A stretch of DNA of 64,000 nucleotides from Arthrobacter alpinus (GCF_001445575.1 NZ_CP013200.1:744001-808000), one strand, 5' to 3'; positions 1 to 9,468 are shown, counted from the stretch's first letter. Made by a program: numbers and translations. Notes: generated by a model not told the origin, from the letters alone.

Positions 1-956
1 CTGGCGTGACCATGGATCCGGATCAGCCCATGGACGTCCAAGAGGCGCCGGAAACTCAAGTCCTGGCACTGCCACCTCGGCGAATCATTGGCGCCGCATT
101 TTTTAGCAGCACCACAGTGGTGTCGGTGATTTTCATTGCGGTAGCCGTTGTGGCCGTTACGCGAACTGGCGAGTTCGCTATTTTCCTCGGCTTTTTTCCG
201 CTATTCATTGGTGTCTTTGCTTCCTACTGGAAGACGATCACGAACGATCTGAATTTCCGCGTCGCCTCATCGCCCGACGGCGTCCGGCTGCATTATGGTC
301 TGTTGGAAACCCGGTCTCAGACCATCCCGCCGGGTCGCGTCCAAGCTGTGAGTATTTCGCAGGGGCCTGTGTGGCGGCCCTTTGGCTGGTATCGCGTGCA
401 GGTCAACGTAGCTGGATATGGCGATGACAGCTCGGGCAGTTCCCGCAGTGTTGTCCTTCCCGTGGGCACGGAGGCTGAAGTGATGGCCGTTTTGGGTTTG
501 GTGTTCCCTGACCCAGGGGTGGAACGGCCCTTTGACATGTTCGCGGCCGGCCTGCGCGGGGTGGGTCCCGATGAGGGCTTTGTGCACTCGCCACGGACGG
601 CACGGTGGGTTGATCCCATCTCCTGGCGCCATAACGCTTTCCGTGCAACCGCAACCGCGCTGTTGTGCCGCCGCGGCCGGTTCTTCCGCAGCTTGCAGGT
701 GGTGCCGCATGAGCGCACCCAGTCGTTGGGATTGCGTCAAGGACCACTCATGGCCCGTCTGGGTCTGGTGAACTTTGAACTGCATTCCACCGTGGGGCCT
801 ATCCGTCCCCGCGTGCATCATCTCTCAACCGCCAACGGTCTGGCACTCTTCGATGAGCAATCAGCCCGCGCCGCAACAGCACGTCGAATCCAACGCAGCG
901 AAAAATGGCTTGAAGTTAAACAAGCACTCCCGGAGGAGCAACACCATGGCGATTAA
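1..956 (+). CDS. bPH2 (YdbT-like) membrane protein, 5' end probably outside the window
   Basis: The C-terminal part resembles bacterial PH-domain (bPH2/YdbS-YdbT) membrane proteins. Two hydrophobic segments (about residues 28-50 and 55-70 counted from the GTG at 6) are followed by a PH-like stretch containing RTRSQTIPPGRVQAV-type residues (ETRSQTIPPGRVQAVS). YdbT-like proteins usually have about 450-500 residues and two or more PH repeats. Only about 316 codons are seen here, and the frame is open to the window edge with no visible ribosome site before the GTG at 6 or ATG at 12, so the start is probably upstream. Its 3' end overlaps the next gene by 11 bases, which implies translational coupling. 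The molecular function of the family is not established. Confidence 0.7.
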   Translation, partial: GVTMDPDQPMDVQEAPETQVLALPPRRIIGAAFFSSTTVVSVIFIAVAVVAVTRTGEFAIFLGFFPLFIGVFASYWKTITNDLNFRVASSPDGVRLHYGLLETRSQTIPPGRVQAVSISQGPVWRPFGWYRVQVNVAGYGDDSSGSSRSVVLPVGTEAEVMAVLGLVFPDPGVERPFDMFAAGLRGVGPDEGFVHSPRTARWVDPISWRHNAFRATATALLCRRGRFFRSLQVVPHERTQSLGLRQGPLMARLGLVNFELHSTVGPIRPRVHHLSTANGLALFDEQSARAATARRIQRSEKWLEVKQALPEEQHHGD

Positions 957-1872
957 GCCGGGCCGCCTTGGCATTGGAATCATTGGAGCAGGCAAGGTTG
1001 GTGCCGTCCTAGGGGCTGCGCTGCGCGGTGCCGGGCACGCCGTGGTGGGTGTTTCTGCCGTGTCCGAAGCTTCCCTGGATCGGGCAGAACTGTTGCTGCC
1101 CGGTGTTCCGGTCCTTGACGTGGCGGACATTGTGGAGCGTTCGGAACTGGTCCTGTTGGCCGTCCCCGATGATGCCCTCGCCGATCTGGTGACCGGCCTT
1201 GCCGCCACGGGTGCGTGGCAGGCCGGGCAGCTGGTGGCGCACACCTCAGGGCGATTCGGCACGGGGGTTCTGGCTCCGGTCAAGGCAGCTGGCGGCATTC
1301 CTTTGGCCCTGCATCCTGCCATGACGTTCACCGGCATGAGCCTGGACCTGGCACGCTTGTCCGACTGCTGTTTTGGCGTCACGGCGGATCCGGCCATGTT
1401 GCCCATCGCCCAGGCATTGGTGGTTGAAATGGGTGCTGAGCCGGTGGTTATTGCCGAGGCCGACCGTGTTCTCTACCACGCGTCACTGGCGCATTCGGCG
1501 AATCATATGGTCACGCTCGTGGCTCAGGCAGCACAGATTTTGGCTGACATTGGCGTGGAATCCACCAGCCAGATGTTGGGGCCGCTGTTACGTGCTGCCT
1601 TGGATAATGCGCTGATGTCGGGGGAGTCTGCCCTGACTGGTCCGGTGGCGCGAGGTGATGCCGGAACTGTGGCAGCTCATGCCGCCGCCCTGCGCGAGTA
1701 CGCACTGGACACCTCGTCCTCGGATGTGCTGGACGCCTACTTGGCCATGTCTGCCAGCACTGCAGCCCGGGCTGCTAAGCGGCGGATGCTTTCCGCGGAG
1801 GCGTATCTTGGTATTCAAGCGGCTTTGCGCAACGACGACGGCGAACCCAGCCCAGGCGCTCCCGTCACGTAG
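946..1872 (+). CDS. Rossmann-like / DUF2520 domain protein (putative NAD(P)-dependent oxidoreductase)
   Basis: The 308-aa protein opens with a Rossmann nucleotide-binding motif, [16 protein letters not shown] (about residues 10-25), and continues with a DUF2520 region containing the segments LALHPAMTF and HANH-like HSANHMV. This architecture is related to 6-phosphogluconate dehydrogenase and ketopantoate reductase. Members sit next to panC in many Actinobacteria, as here, so a role in pantothenate synthesis (possibly ketopantoate reduction) is often suggested but not proven. The ATG at 946 was chosen over an upstream in-frame codon because a GGAGGA ribosome site lies at 932-937 and it overlaps the preceding stop codon by 11 bases. 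Confidence 0.85.
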   Translation: MAIKPGRLGIGIIGAGKVGAVLGAALRGAGHAVVGVSAVSEASLDRAELLLPGVPVLDVADIVERSELVLLAVPDDALADLVTGLAATGAWQAGQLVAHTSGRFGTGVLAPVKAAGGIPLALHPAMTFTGMSLDLARLSDCCFGVTADPAMLPIAQALVVEMGAEPVVIAEADRVLYHASLAHSANHMVTLVAQAAQILADIGVESTSQMLGPLLRAALDNALMSGESALTGPVARGDAGTVAAHAAALREYALDTSSSDVLDAYLAMSASTAARAAKRRMLSAEAYLGIQAALRNDDGEPSPGAPVT

Positions 1873-1939
1873 ACGGGCCTGGCGCGCAGTACAAATTTCG
1901 CACAGAACAAATTTTTTAGCAGTGAAGAGAGTGAAGACC

Positions 1940-2941
1940 ATGAGCACCGTGCTGGTGACGACGATTGCAGAACTACGGGAAAAGTCAGGGGCCCTGTTAC
2001 GCCTGCGAGCAGCGCAGCATGGCCAGGACAGCCAGGACGGCCAGGCTGCAGGTCGCCAGCTCGGCACCCTGGGCTTGGTACCCACCATGGGCGCGTTGCA
2101 CCACGGCCATGCAACCTTGGCACGGACTGCCGTAGCGGAAAACTCGGTGGTGGTGGCCAGCGTGTTCGTCAACCCGCTGCAGTTCGGTGACGCCTCGGAT
2201 CTGGCACGCTACCCGCGCACCACGGAGGCGGATCTGGCCTTGCTCAGCGAGGCTGGGGTGGACTTCATGTTTGCTCCGACGGTTCAGGAGATGTACCCCG
2301 ACGGTGTGCCCATGGTGCGGGTCACGGCGGGAGCGATAGGCAACTTGTATGAGGGAGCCTCACGCCCCGGGCACTTTGACGGCGCCCTCACTGTGGTGGC
2401 GAAGTTGCTGCACACAGCCATGCCTGACGGCGGGCTGGCGTACAAAGCTGCGGCTGCCGGGGAGGGAGACGGTTCCGAAGGTTTGGGAATGGATGCTGCC
2501 GTTCGCCCTGCCTACCGGGCCTACTTCGGCCAGAAGGACGCTCAGCAGCTGACGTTGGTCCGCAAGATGGTGGCTGACCTGAACTTCCCGGTGGACATCG
2601 TGGCGGTCCCCACGGTGCGTGACGACGACGGGCTGGCTCTCTCCAGCAGGAACCGCTTCCTGTCAGCGCAGGAGCGGGACTCCGCACTGGTTCTCTCGCG
2701 TGCGCTGCGGCTCCTGAAGCGCCACGCAGATGCCCACGAACCACTCGATATTGCCTCGGCGCAGGCTTTGATTGACAGTGCTGCGGGCGTGGAACTGGAC
2801 TACCTGGAAGTGGTGGATCCGCTGACACTTCAGGTCCGTGCAGAAAACTGTCAGGACACCCCGTTCACGGGGGAAGCGCTGGTCCTGGTTGCTGCCAAGG
2901 TGGGCCCGGTGCGGCTCATTGACAACATGCCGCTGGGCTGA
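1940..2941 (+). CDS. panC: Pantoate--beta-alanine ligase (pantothenate synthetase)
   Basis: The enzyme joins pantoate and beta-alanine with ATP hydrolysis to AMP to make pantothenate for coenzyme A. The 333-residue product shows the family signatures: [12 protein letters not shown] near residues 47-57 (HxGH adenylate-binding motif), [17 protein letters not shown] near 195-204 and LSSRNRFL (KMSKS-equivalent). It is longer than the usual 280-310 aa because of two low-complexity insertions, about residues 23-40 ([10 protein letters not shown]) and 164-192 just before YFGQKD. The start at ATG 1940 is in frame with a possible GTG at 1931; neither has a strong ribosome site. It follows the DUF2520 gene by 67 bases and probably shares its transcript. 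Confidence 0.95.
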   Translation: MSTVLVTTIAELREKSGALLRLRAAQHGQDSQDGQAAGRQLGTLGLVPTMGALHHGHATLARTAVAENSVVVASVFVNPLQFGDASDLARYPRTTEADLALLSEAGVDFMFAPTVQEMYPDGVPMVRVTAGAIGNLYEGASRPGHFDGALTVVAKLLHTAMPDGGLAYKAAAAGEGDGSEGLGMDAAVRPAYRAYFGQKDAQQLTLVRKMVADLNFPVDIVAVPTVRDDDGLALSSRNRFLSAQERDSALVLSRALRLLKRHADAHEPLDIASAQALIDSAAGVELDYLEVVDPLTLQVRAENCQDTPFTGEALVLVAAKVGPVRLIDNMPLG

Positions 2942-2982
2942 ACCGCTAAGCTCAGCCTGACCCGCCCCATCCCACTTTGAAG

Positions 2983-3053
2983 CTGCGCTCGGTTAAGAAA
3001 GAACCATGCGCTGCTCCAAGAGCTGCGCATGGTTCTGACTTAACGGAACGCAG
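2983..3053. repeat. Long imperfect inverted repeat between convergent panC and rbsK
   Basis: Arms 2983-3015 and 3021-3053 are complementary at 28 of 33 positions with a 5-base loop (ccaag). The best-matched blocks are GAACCATGCGC and GTTAAG. It fills the gap between two convergent genes and could end transcription from both sides, but it lacks a clear T-run, and the stem is much longer than a typical terminator. Confidence 0.85.
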
Positions 3054-3074
3054 AAGCAAAGTCGCTCAGCTGGC

Positions 3075-4022
3075 TTAGCTGGATTGCGCGGCGGAAAGCA
3101 GCGCCGTCACATCCTCCAAAAGAGGGTAAGCCGCCTGGGTGCCGCGCTTGGTGGTGGCCAGCGCGGCTGCCACCGAGGCCTGCCGGGCAGCATCCACGAG
3201 TGAATCGCCCGCAGCCAAGCGGGCCGCGACGGCGCCTGTGAAAGCGTCGCCGGCGCCTGTGGTGTCTACGGCGTTCACCTTTGTCGGTGCAATCAATACC
3301 GCGGGCGCCGAAGCGTTGGTTGAATCCAGCACCACAGAGCCAGCCGCACCGAGTGTCACCAGCACCTTGGACAGTCCGCGCGCGGCAAAGCTTTCCACTG
3401 CCCCGTGCCAGGCTTCTGCCGGTGCACCGGACGCTGGCATGGCAAAACCGTCAAGGAAAGCCGAGGCCTCGTGGGCGTTGACCAGCAACACATCCACCAG
3501 CTGCGCCAACTCCTCGGCGATGGGAGCGTAGGGCGAGAGGTTCAACAAAACTGTTGCTCCGGCGTCGTGCCCGGTTTGTGCAGCAGCCAGCACAGTCTCC
3601 GGGGCCACCTCCAAACACAGGCAGAGGACAGTGGCGCTGGCAAACACCGCCGGGTCAATGTGGGCGGGCAGGAGCGTGGCATTGGCGCCAGCAGAAATGA
3701 TGATGGTGTTCTCGCCCTGGGCATCGACAGAAATGACGGCGACGCCGGTGGGCTCGGTGACGCGCCGGACGTGTTCAGTATTGACACCCGAACTGGCAGC
3801 GGAAGCCAGCAGCATCTCGCCGTTGGCATCCTCGCCCACTGCGCCGAGGAGGGTCACCTGGCCGCCCATCCGGGCCGCCGCAACAGCCTGGTTGGCGCTC
3901 TTGCCGCCCGGATTGACCGAAAAACCATTGCCGTGCAGCGTTTCGCCGGGGTTGGGCAACCTATCGCAGTAGATGGTCAGATCGGCATTGAGGGAGCCGG
4001 CAACAACTATTTTGGCACTCAT
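3075..4022 (-). CDS. rbsK: Ribokinase (PfkB family)
   Basis: The 315-aa sugar kinase carries the two PfkB signatures: NPGGKSANQAVAAARMGG near residues 37-54 and DTTGAGDAFTGAVAA near 253-267, where the Asp is the catalytic base and the GAGD forms the anion hole. It would phosphorylate ribose released by the nucleoside hydrolase upstream, giving ribose 5-phosphate. Its start overlaps the stop codon of the transporter gene by 4 bases (ATGA), so the three minus-strand genes form one translationally coupled operon. The order hydrolase-transporter-ribokinase with a LacI regulator matches the uridine locus of Corynebacterium glutamicum. Confidence 0.9.
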   Translation of the reverse strand: MSAKIVVAGSLNADLTIYCDRLPNPGETLHGNGFSVNPGGKSANQAVAAARMGGQVTLLGAVGEDANGEMLLASAASSGVNTEHVRRVTEPTGVAVISVDAQGENTIIISAGANATLLPAHIDPAVFASATVLCLCLEVAPETVLAAAQTGHDAGATVLLNLSPYAPIAEELAQLVDVLLVNAHEASAFLDGFAMPASGAPAEAWHGAVESFAARGLSKVLVTLGAAGSVVLDSTNASAPAVLIAPTKVNAVDTTGAGDAFTGAVAARLAAGDSLVDAARQASVAAALATTKRGTQAAYPLLEDVTALLSAAQSS

Positions 4023-5446
4023 GGTGCAACCTCCGCGTCAATAGGTTTGGGCACCAACAGCGAGGCCGCAAAAGCTGCGCCGGTGAGAGCCAAAGCCACG
4101 ATTACAACAGTCAGGTAGGAGCCGTGGCCGCCCAGTGGGGCCGTGGCCACCAGAATTGCCGGCAGGACCAAGAAGCTGAGCCCGGCGCCGAGGTTGAAGG
4201 CGCCGGCGTTCATGCCCGGCAGAAATCCGGGGTTTCCCGCCGGAGACAGGACCACACCAAGGCCGTTGAGCATGATGTTCACAGTACCTGCGTACATGAT
4301 GCCCAACAGCACGGTGCCGGCGATCATCCAGCCCAGGTTGTGGAGTCCGAGGAAGCCGATGATGGCCAGCGCGGCCATGCTGCCCAGCAGCCCCACCCGC
4401 AACATGATGGTGTAACCAATAACCGGCGCAAGCCGACCTGTGAAGGGGCCAAAAAGCCAACCCAGCAGGGCGTAAGGCGTCAGGATCAGCAAGCTCATCT
4501 GCGTGGCGCCAATACCAAAACCGGGATCGGTAGCCTGCACAAACGCAGGCACAATGCCGTTGATGACGGCGAAAATGCCCGTCATGGTCAAGGTAGTGGT
4601 CAGCAAAGGAGCCCAGGTGGAGCGCTGGCGCAGGTGCACAATCTCAACCATGGGGTGTGAGGAGACCTTTTCCACACGCCAGAACGCCATGAAAGCGAGC
4701 ACGGCGAGCAGTGCCAAAGCCAGTGAGGTCACCAGCGGAACGGCGGTGATGCCACCCACCAACTTGGTGGCCTCATTCAAGGCTGTGAGCAGGGCGCCCA
4801 CGGCGATGACAATAAAGAACACACCCAGCCAGTCCATCTTGGTGCCTTCGCCGGGCTTGGATTCCCCGGCGAGGAAAACGATCAGCAAAGTGGCGATTGC
4901 GGCAATGACCACCATGAGCCAGAAGATGCTGCGGAAGCCAAAGTGCTCGGCAAAGTAGCCGCCCACGAAGGAGTCAATGCCGGCGATGCCGCCGTTGACG
5001 GCGGTAATCAGGCCCATCAGTGCCCCGTACTTTTTGGGGTCCTTGACAGCTGAGCGGAGCATGATCAGGCACAGCGGAACCGTGGGGCCGCTGACGCCCT
5101 GGATGATGCGTCCCACGAAGAGCCAGGTAATATCCGGGGCCATGGCGGAGATGATGGAGCCAACGCCCATCATGACCATCATGCCGATCAGGACTTTCTT
5201 GCGGCCAATGATGTCGCTCAGGCGCGGCAGGAACAGGGAGAAGACGGCGGCCGCGGTGAAGAACCAGGTCTGAGACAGGCCAATGGAGGCTTGGCTGGCG
5301 TTAAGTTCCTCGCCCATAGTGACCAGCGCGGGGCTGAGCATGGAGGCGTTGAGCTGGAAGGCCACACAGGCTGTCAGCAGCGCCACCATCAAGGCGGTGA
5401 TGTTACCAGATTTGCTCATGATGCCGGATTTAGTTGCGGTGCTCAC
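4019..5446 (-). CDS. MFS transporter, probable nucleoside (uridine) importer
   Basis: The 475-residue protein has about 14 hydrophobic segments and MFS signatures such as LPRLSDIIGRKKVLIG (loop 2-3) and GRIIQGVSGPTVPL, as in the DHA2-like group. The substrate is inferred from context: it is sandwiched between a nucleoside hydrolase and a ribokinase, as is UriT in Corynebacterium glutamicum. The GTG at 5446 overlaps the upstream stop codon (GTGA); ATG 5419 is an alternative start nine codons in. Transport of another ribonucleoside cannot be excluded. Confidence 0.8.
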   Translation of the reverse strand: MSTATKSGIMSKSGNITALMVALLTACVAFQLNASMLSPALVTMGEELNASQASIGLSQTWFFTAAAVFSLFLPRLSDIIGRKKVLIGMMVMMGVGSIISAMAPDITWLFVGRIIQGVSGPTVPLCLIMLRSAVKDPKKYGALMGLITAVNGGIAGIDSFVGGYFAEHFGFRSIFWLMVVIAAIATLLIVFLAGESKPGEGTKMDWLGVFFIVIAVGALLTALNEATKLVGGITAVPLVTSLALALLAVLAFMAFWRVEKVSSHPMVEIVHLRQRSTWAPLLTTTLTMTGIFAVINGIVPAFVQATDPGFGIGATQMSLLILTPYALLGWLFGPFTGRLAPVIGYTIMLRVGLLGSMAALAIIGFLGLHNLGWMIAGTVLLGIMYAGTVNIMLNGLGVVLSPAGNPGFLPGMNAGAFNLGAGLSFLVLPAILVATAPLGGHGSYLTVVIVALALTGAAFAASLLVPKPIDAEVAP

Positions 5447-6417
5447 GCGTCGACCTCACCAATGCGAACGAGTGCGTCGGTGACCATGTTCCAGAACTTT
5501 GCGTGGTCCAGTGTCACGGCCACGGAGGTTTTGCAGTCGGCGGGGGCGGGGGCGCGGAAATCGGCCACGGTCATGCCGAGAGTCAGTGTGCCAGTGAGCT
5601 CAATGTCGACGGGCACCTTCACGGTGGTCATGACGGTGGGGTCAATGACATAGGCGACGGCGCACGGGTCATGGACCGGCGGGTAGTCAAAGCCCTGGGC
5701 ATCCTTGTACGTCTGGGTGAAGAATTCCATCAGCTCCATGACGAACTTGGCCGGCTTGGTGCCTACGGCCTCAATGGCGGCAACCACCTCGGGAGTAGCC
5801 AGTGCTTGGTGGGTCAAATCAAGGCCCACCATGACAACTTCCCAGCCGGCGTTGAACACGATATGTGCGGCCTCGGGGTCAATGATGATGTTGAATTCGG
5901 CGACCGGGCTCCAGTTGCCCACGTGGTAGCCGCCGCCCATGAGGACAACTTCCTTCACCCGCTCAACGATGCGCGGTTCCTTACGCGCGGCCATGGCGAT
6001 GTTTGTCAGTCCCGCAGTGGGGACCAGGGTTACGGTGCCCGGTTCGTGGGCCATGATGGTTTCAATGATGAGGTCGACGGCGTGGCGCGGGTCAAGCTCG
6101 ATCGTTGACTCGGGCTGCTCCGGGCCATCCATGCCGGATTCGCCGTGGATGTCAGGTGCCGTCTCGATGCTGCGCACCAGGGGGCGGTCGCAGCCTGCAG
6201 CAAAGGGGACACCGGTGATGCCGGCAATGGTTCCCACGCTCAGGGCGTTGCGGGTGACCTTTTCAAGTGTCTGGTTACCCACCACGGTGGTCACGGCAAG
6301 CAATTCGATGTTGGGATTGCCGTGGGCCAAGAGCAAAGCCACCGCATCGTCATGCCCAGGGTCGCAGTCAAGAATGATCTTGCGGGGCGCGGTGGCTGGG
6401 GCGTTGTGCTGTTCCAT
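5443..6417 (-). CDS. Inosine-uridine-preferring nucleoside hydrolase family (UriH/RihC-like)
   Basis: The protein hydrolyses N-glycosidic bonds of ribonucleosides to ribose plus base. The calcium-binding DCDPGHDD motif occupies residues 17-24, and later family residues are present (VLMGGGYHVGNWSPVAEFNIIIDPEAA region, and a C-terminal VHDPCAVA). Length is 324 aa, normal for the family. The ATG at 6417 is preceded on the minus strand by GGAGAAG at suitable spacing, so the 31 extra in-frame codons upstream are not used. It is the first gene of the minus-strand salvage operon, and its promoter region holds two LacI-type operators. Confidence 0.88.
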   Translation of the reverse strand: MEQHNAPATAPRKIILDCDPGHDDAVALLLAHGNPNIELLAVTTVVGNQTLEKVTRNALSVGTIAGITGVPFAAGCDRPLVRSIETAPDIHGESGMDGPEQPESTIELDPRHAVDLIIETIMAHEPGTVTLVPTAGLTNIAMAARKEPRIVERVKEVVLMGGGYHVGNWSPVAEFNIIIDPEAAHIVFNAGWEVVMVGLDLTHQALATPEVVAAIEAVGTKPAKFVMELMEFFTQTYKDAQGFDYPPVHDPCAVAYVIDPTVMTTVKVPVDIELTGTLTLGMTVADFRAPAPADCKTSVAVTLDHAKFWNMVTDALVRIGEVDA

Positions 6418-6506
6418 AGTCTTTTTTCTTCTCCACGTCGTTGGGGCGGCTCCGGAGTTTCCCGGCGAGGCACGGTAACCAAGTGTGGCACCACACCAAG
6501 GCAACG

Positions 6507-6541
6507 TCAAGCGCTTAACGTGATTCTCGTCAAGCGCTTGA
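6507..6541. promoter_or_regulatory. Paired LacI-family operators in the divergent nucleoside-salvage promoter region
   Basis: TCAAGCGCTTGA at 6530-6541 is a perfect 12-bp palindrome with the CG centre typical of LacI-family sites. TCAAGCGCTTAA at 6507-6518 is a near-identical second copy. Their centres are 23 bp apart, about two helical turns. They lie between the hydrolase gene (start 6417, minus) and the regulator gene (start 6589, plus), so the regulator probably represses the operon and possibly itself. Confidence 0.85.
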
Positions 6542-6588
6542 TCTGTTGTGGTTGCGATGATCTTCCTCGGCGCCGGTACGATCGATCC

Positions 6589-7629
6589 ATGCAGCCGCCA
6601 TCATCAGCCACCGCCCGCAAGAACGGCAATCGCCGCGTCACGGCCGCCACGGTTGCCGCTAGGGCGGGCGTTTCGGCGGCCACGGTATCCCTGGTGACCA
6701 ATGGCAAGACTGCCGGGCGGGTCTCCGAGGAGAACATCGCCAAGGTTGAGCAGGCGGTGCGGGAGCTGGGTTACGTGGTTGATGGTCTGGGCAGCTCCCT
6801 GGCCAAGGGGCACAGTAACATTGTGATTTTGGTTGCTCCGGACGTTTCAAACCCTTTTTATGCCAAGGTCATTGCGGGTCTGAGGGAAGTCATCGGCCAG
6901 AAGTATGCCCTCCTGCTGTCCGTGACTGATGCTGGACAAACGCCGAATTCCGAAGACGTGCGGCGTCTGCTGGCCTTGCGCCCCGCCGGACTGCTCATTG
7001 ATGCGCCCAGTGCACGGTTCCTCGCCGAACTCCAAGCAACGGAACCCATGGTGTTGTTGGATACGGCCGGCATTAGCGAAGACTTGCCATCCGTGAACTT
7101 CGACGTGGCAAGCGGGGCCCGTTTGCTGGCCCAGCATTTAGCGGGGCAGGGGCACCGAAACGTTGCCTACCTTGATAGCTCCACCGCGACCGAAACGTTT
7201 CGGCTGCGACGCGCGGCCTTCTGCGCGGAAGCTGCAGCCCTGGGCTGCGACGTGGTGGCTGAGACGCAAACAACCATCGATGTGGGAGCGGCGGCGCTGA
7301 CCTTCGCCCAAGCGTGGCCACAATGGTCAGCGGCCGGGGTAACGGCCATCGTCTGTGCCACAGATACCCAGGCATACGGCGTCCTGCAAGAAGCCCGCGT
7401 TGTGGGCCTGCCTGTGCCGCAGAGCCTTGCCGTCACAGGTTTTGATGACCTGCCGTATTCGCAGACGTCCAGCCCGGGGCTCACCACGGTGCACCTGCCA
7501 GCCATGGAAATGGGGCGTCTGGCAGGAAAGGCGCTGCTGCAAGTAATTGGCGGAGAAAATGTGGTGGCAACACCTGTGGTGCTTGAAGCGACTCTGGTGG
7601 TTCGAGGCTCCACAGTGGCAACGATCTAG
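6589..7629 (+). CDS. LacI-family transcriptional regulator of nucleoside salvage (UriR-like)
   Basis: The 346-aa protein has a LacI helix-turn-helix at about residues 18-40 (TAATVAARAGVSAATVSLVTNG) followed by a hinge and a periplasmic-binding-protein-like effector domain that ends with the usual TGFDDLPYSQ and LTTVHLP elements. The HTH start has an extra basic N-terminus of about 16 residues. It is transcribed divergently from the hydrolase-transporter-ribokinase operon and faces two palindromic sites. By analogy with Corynebacterium glutamicum UriR it should respond to uridine or ribose, but the ligand is inference. Confidence 0.88.
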   Translation: MQPPSSATARKNGNRRVTAATVAARAGVSAATVSLVTNGKTAGRVSEENIAKVEQAVRELGYVVDGLGSSLAKGHSNIVILVAPDVSNPFYAKVIAGLREVIGQKYALLLSVTDAGQTPNSEDVRRLLALRPAGLLIDAPSARFLAELQATEPMVLLDTAGISEDLPSVNFDVASGARLLAQHLAGQGHRNVAYLDSSTATETFRLRRAAFCAEAAALGCDVVAETQTTIDVGAAALTFAQAWPQWSAAGVTAIVCATDTQAYGVLQEARVVGLPVPQSLAVTGFDDLPYSQTSSPGLTTVHLPAMEMGRLAGKALLQVIGGENVVATPVVLEATLVVRGSTVATI

Positions 7630-7779
7630 GGCAGCGGTCCAGGGCAACGGTCCAGCCTGGATGCCAATGTCCAAGGGGGCGTTGCTTCCCGGTGCAGAGC
7701 CCGAGTGTGGGCGACTCGGCAGGAGGCTTGAAGGTGCCACGGAGCGTACACCCAGATTCACCAACTAAACTTGTGAATC

Positions 7780-9279
7780 GTGAGCCCAGAAAATACCCTT
7801 TCCCCTGAACCCAGTGACGTCTCTGAGCAAATGCTCGTCCGGTTGGACAAGCGAGCCAAATTGCTTGAACGAGGCGAGCAGGCCTACCCGGTTGGGGTGG
7901 CCCGGACCCACACTCTAGAAGAAATTCGGGCCAAATACCCCGAACTGGAAGCGGACACCGCAACCGGTGAGATTGCCGGCGTTACGGGCCGTGTTGTGTA
8001 CGTACGCAACAAGGGCAAGCTGTGCTTTGCCACACTGCAAGCCGGAACAGGTGTGCGCCTGCAGATCATGCTGTCCTTGGCCAATGTGGGCGAAGAAGCG
8101 ATGGCCAACTGGAAGTCACTGGTTGACCTGGGCGACCACGTCTTCATCAAGGGCGAAATCATCAGCTCCCGGACCGGTGAGCTCTCCATCATGGCTGCCG
8201 AATGGGCCATGGCCTCCAAGGCGTTGCGCCCGTTGCCCGTCTTGCACGCGGAACTCTCCGAGGAAATGCGCGTCCGCCAGCGTTACGTTGACTTGATTGT
8301 CCGTGACACTGCTCGCGAACAGGTCAAGAAGCGCTCCGCCATTGTTAAGGCCATCCGCGATACGCTCCACGGCGAAGAGTACATTGAGCTTGAAACCCCC
8401 ATTCTGCAGCTGGTCCACGGTGGCGCCTCAGCCCGCCCGTTCCGCACGCACATGAACGCTTTTGATCAGCCCATGACCTTGCGTATCGCCATTGAGCTTT
8501 TCCTTAAGCGTGCAGTGGTTGGCGGCATGGACAAGGTATTTGAAGTAGGTCGAATCTTCCGTAACGAAGGCGTTGATTCAACGCACAGCCCGGAATTCAC
8601 CATGCTGGAAGCCTATGAGGCTTATGGCGACCAATTCACCATGGCAAAAACCATGCAGCGCATTATTCTTGCCGCCGCAGATGCCGTTGGTTCACGCGTC
8701 ATTGAAACCGATCACGGTCAAATTAACCTCGACGGCGAATGGCCCTGGCTGCCCGTCTACGAGGGTCTTTCCAATGCCGTTGGCAAGGAAATTACCCCGG
8801 AGACAACGGCTGATGAATTGCGTGCCATTGCGCAAGAGCGGGCCATCAAGATTGATTCGGCCTGGGATGCTGAGAAGTTGGTCACCGAACTTTTTGGCGA
8901 AATTGTGGAGCCGACATTAATTCAGCCCACCTTTGTTTGTGATTACCCGCCGTCGGCGCAGCCCTTGGCCCGCCAGCACCGGGACAAGCCCAATCTCATT
9001 GAGGCTTGGGATTTGATTATTGGCGGCACGGAGACCGGAACCGCATTCTCCGAACTGGTTGACCCTGTCATTCAGCGCGAACGCCTCACCCGGCAGTCGC
9101 TGGCGGCGGCAGCCGGAGATCCTGAAGCCATGCAGCTAGATGAAGACTTCCTGCGGGCCCTGGAATACGGCGCCCCGCCCATGGGTGGTCTAGGACTCGG
9201 CGTGGACCGTCTGGTAATGCTCTTCACCGGCGTGGGAATTCGTGAAGCCATTCTCTTCCCCTTGATGAAGCCAGAGTAG
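7780..9279 (+). CDS. lysS: Lysyl-tRNA synthetase, class II
   Basis: The 499-residue enzyme charges tRNA-Lys. An N-terminal OB-fold (about residues 60-160) is followed by the class II core: motif 2, FEVGRIFRNEGVDSTH, and motif 3, GLGLGVDRLVMLFTG near the C-terminus. The start is GTG at 7780. A tRNA-Lys(UUU) gene lies elsewhere in this window. A small membrane-protein gene begins 14 bases after the stop codon and lsr2 follows, an order common in Arthrobacter-type genomes. Confidence 0.95.
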   Translation: MSPENTLSPEPSDVSEQMLVRLDKRAKLLERGEQAYPVGVARTHTLEEIRAKYPELEADTATGEIAGVTGRVVYVRNKGKLCFATLQAGTGVRLQIMLSLANVGEEAMANWKSLVDLGDHVFIKGEIISSRTGELSIMAAEWAMASKALRPLPVLHAELSEEMRVRQRYVDLIVRDTAREQVKKRSAIVKAIRDTLHGEEYIELETPILQLVHGGASARPFRTHMNAFDQPMTLRIAIELFLKRAVVGGMDKVFEVGRIFRNEGVDSTHSPEFTMLEAYEAYGDQFTMAKTMQRIILAAADAVGSRVIETDHGQINLDGEWPWLPVYEGLSNAVGKEITPETTADELRAIAQERAIKIDSAWDAEKLVTELFGEIVEPTLIQPTFVCDYPPSAQPLARQHRDKPNLIEAWDLIIGGTETGTAFSELVDPVIQRERLTRQSLAAAAGDPEAMQLDEDFLRALEYGAPPMGGLGLGVDRLVMLFTGVGIREAILFPLMKPE

Positions 9280-9293
9280 GAGTAACAAAGAAT

Positions 9294-9446
9294 ATGGAAT
9301 ACGTTGCAGTTATCCTTCCGTCATTGGGTGTCGGTGCGCTTTTTTACTTCGCCATGAAGGCGATATTCAACGCTGATCGTTTAGAACGTGACGCGTTGGC
9401 ACGGGCCGAACATGAAGCTGATGTCAAGGATGAAACCGGCTCTTAG
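9294..9446 (+). CDS. Small single-span membrane protein (50 aa)
   Basis: A short open frame starts at ATG 9294 with AGGAG about ten bases upstream, and ends with TAG 9444-9446. The product begins MEYVAVILPSLGVGALFYF, a single predicted membrane helix at about residues 4-23, followed by a charged amphipathic tail rich in Arg, Glu and Ala (NADRLERDALARAEHEAD). It sits 14 bases after lysS and before the lsr2 promoter, so it is probably cotranscribed with lysS. The good ribosome site, hydrophobic-then-charged layout and tight spacing support a real gene. Function is unknown. Confidence 0.7.
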   Translation: MEYVAVILPSLGVGALFYFAMKAIFNADRLERDALARAEHEADVKDETGS

Positions 9447-9468
9447 TTTAAGCGTCAATAATTAAACT

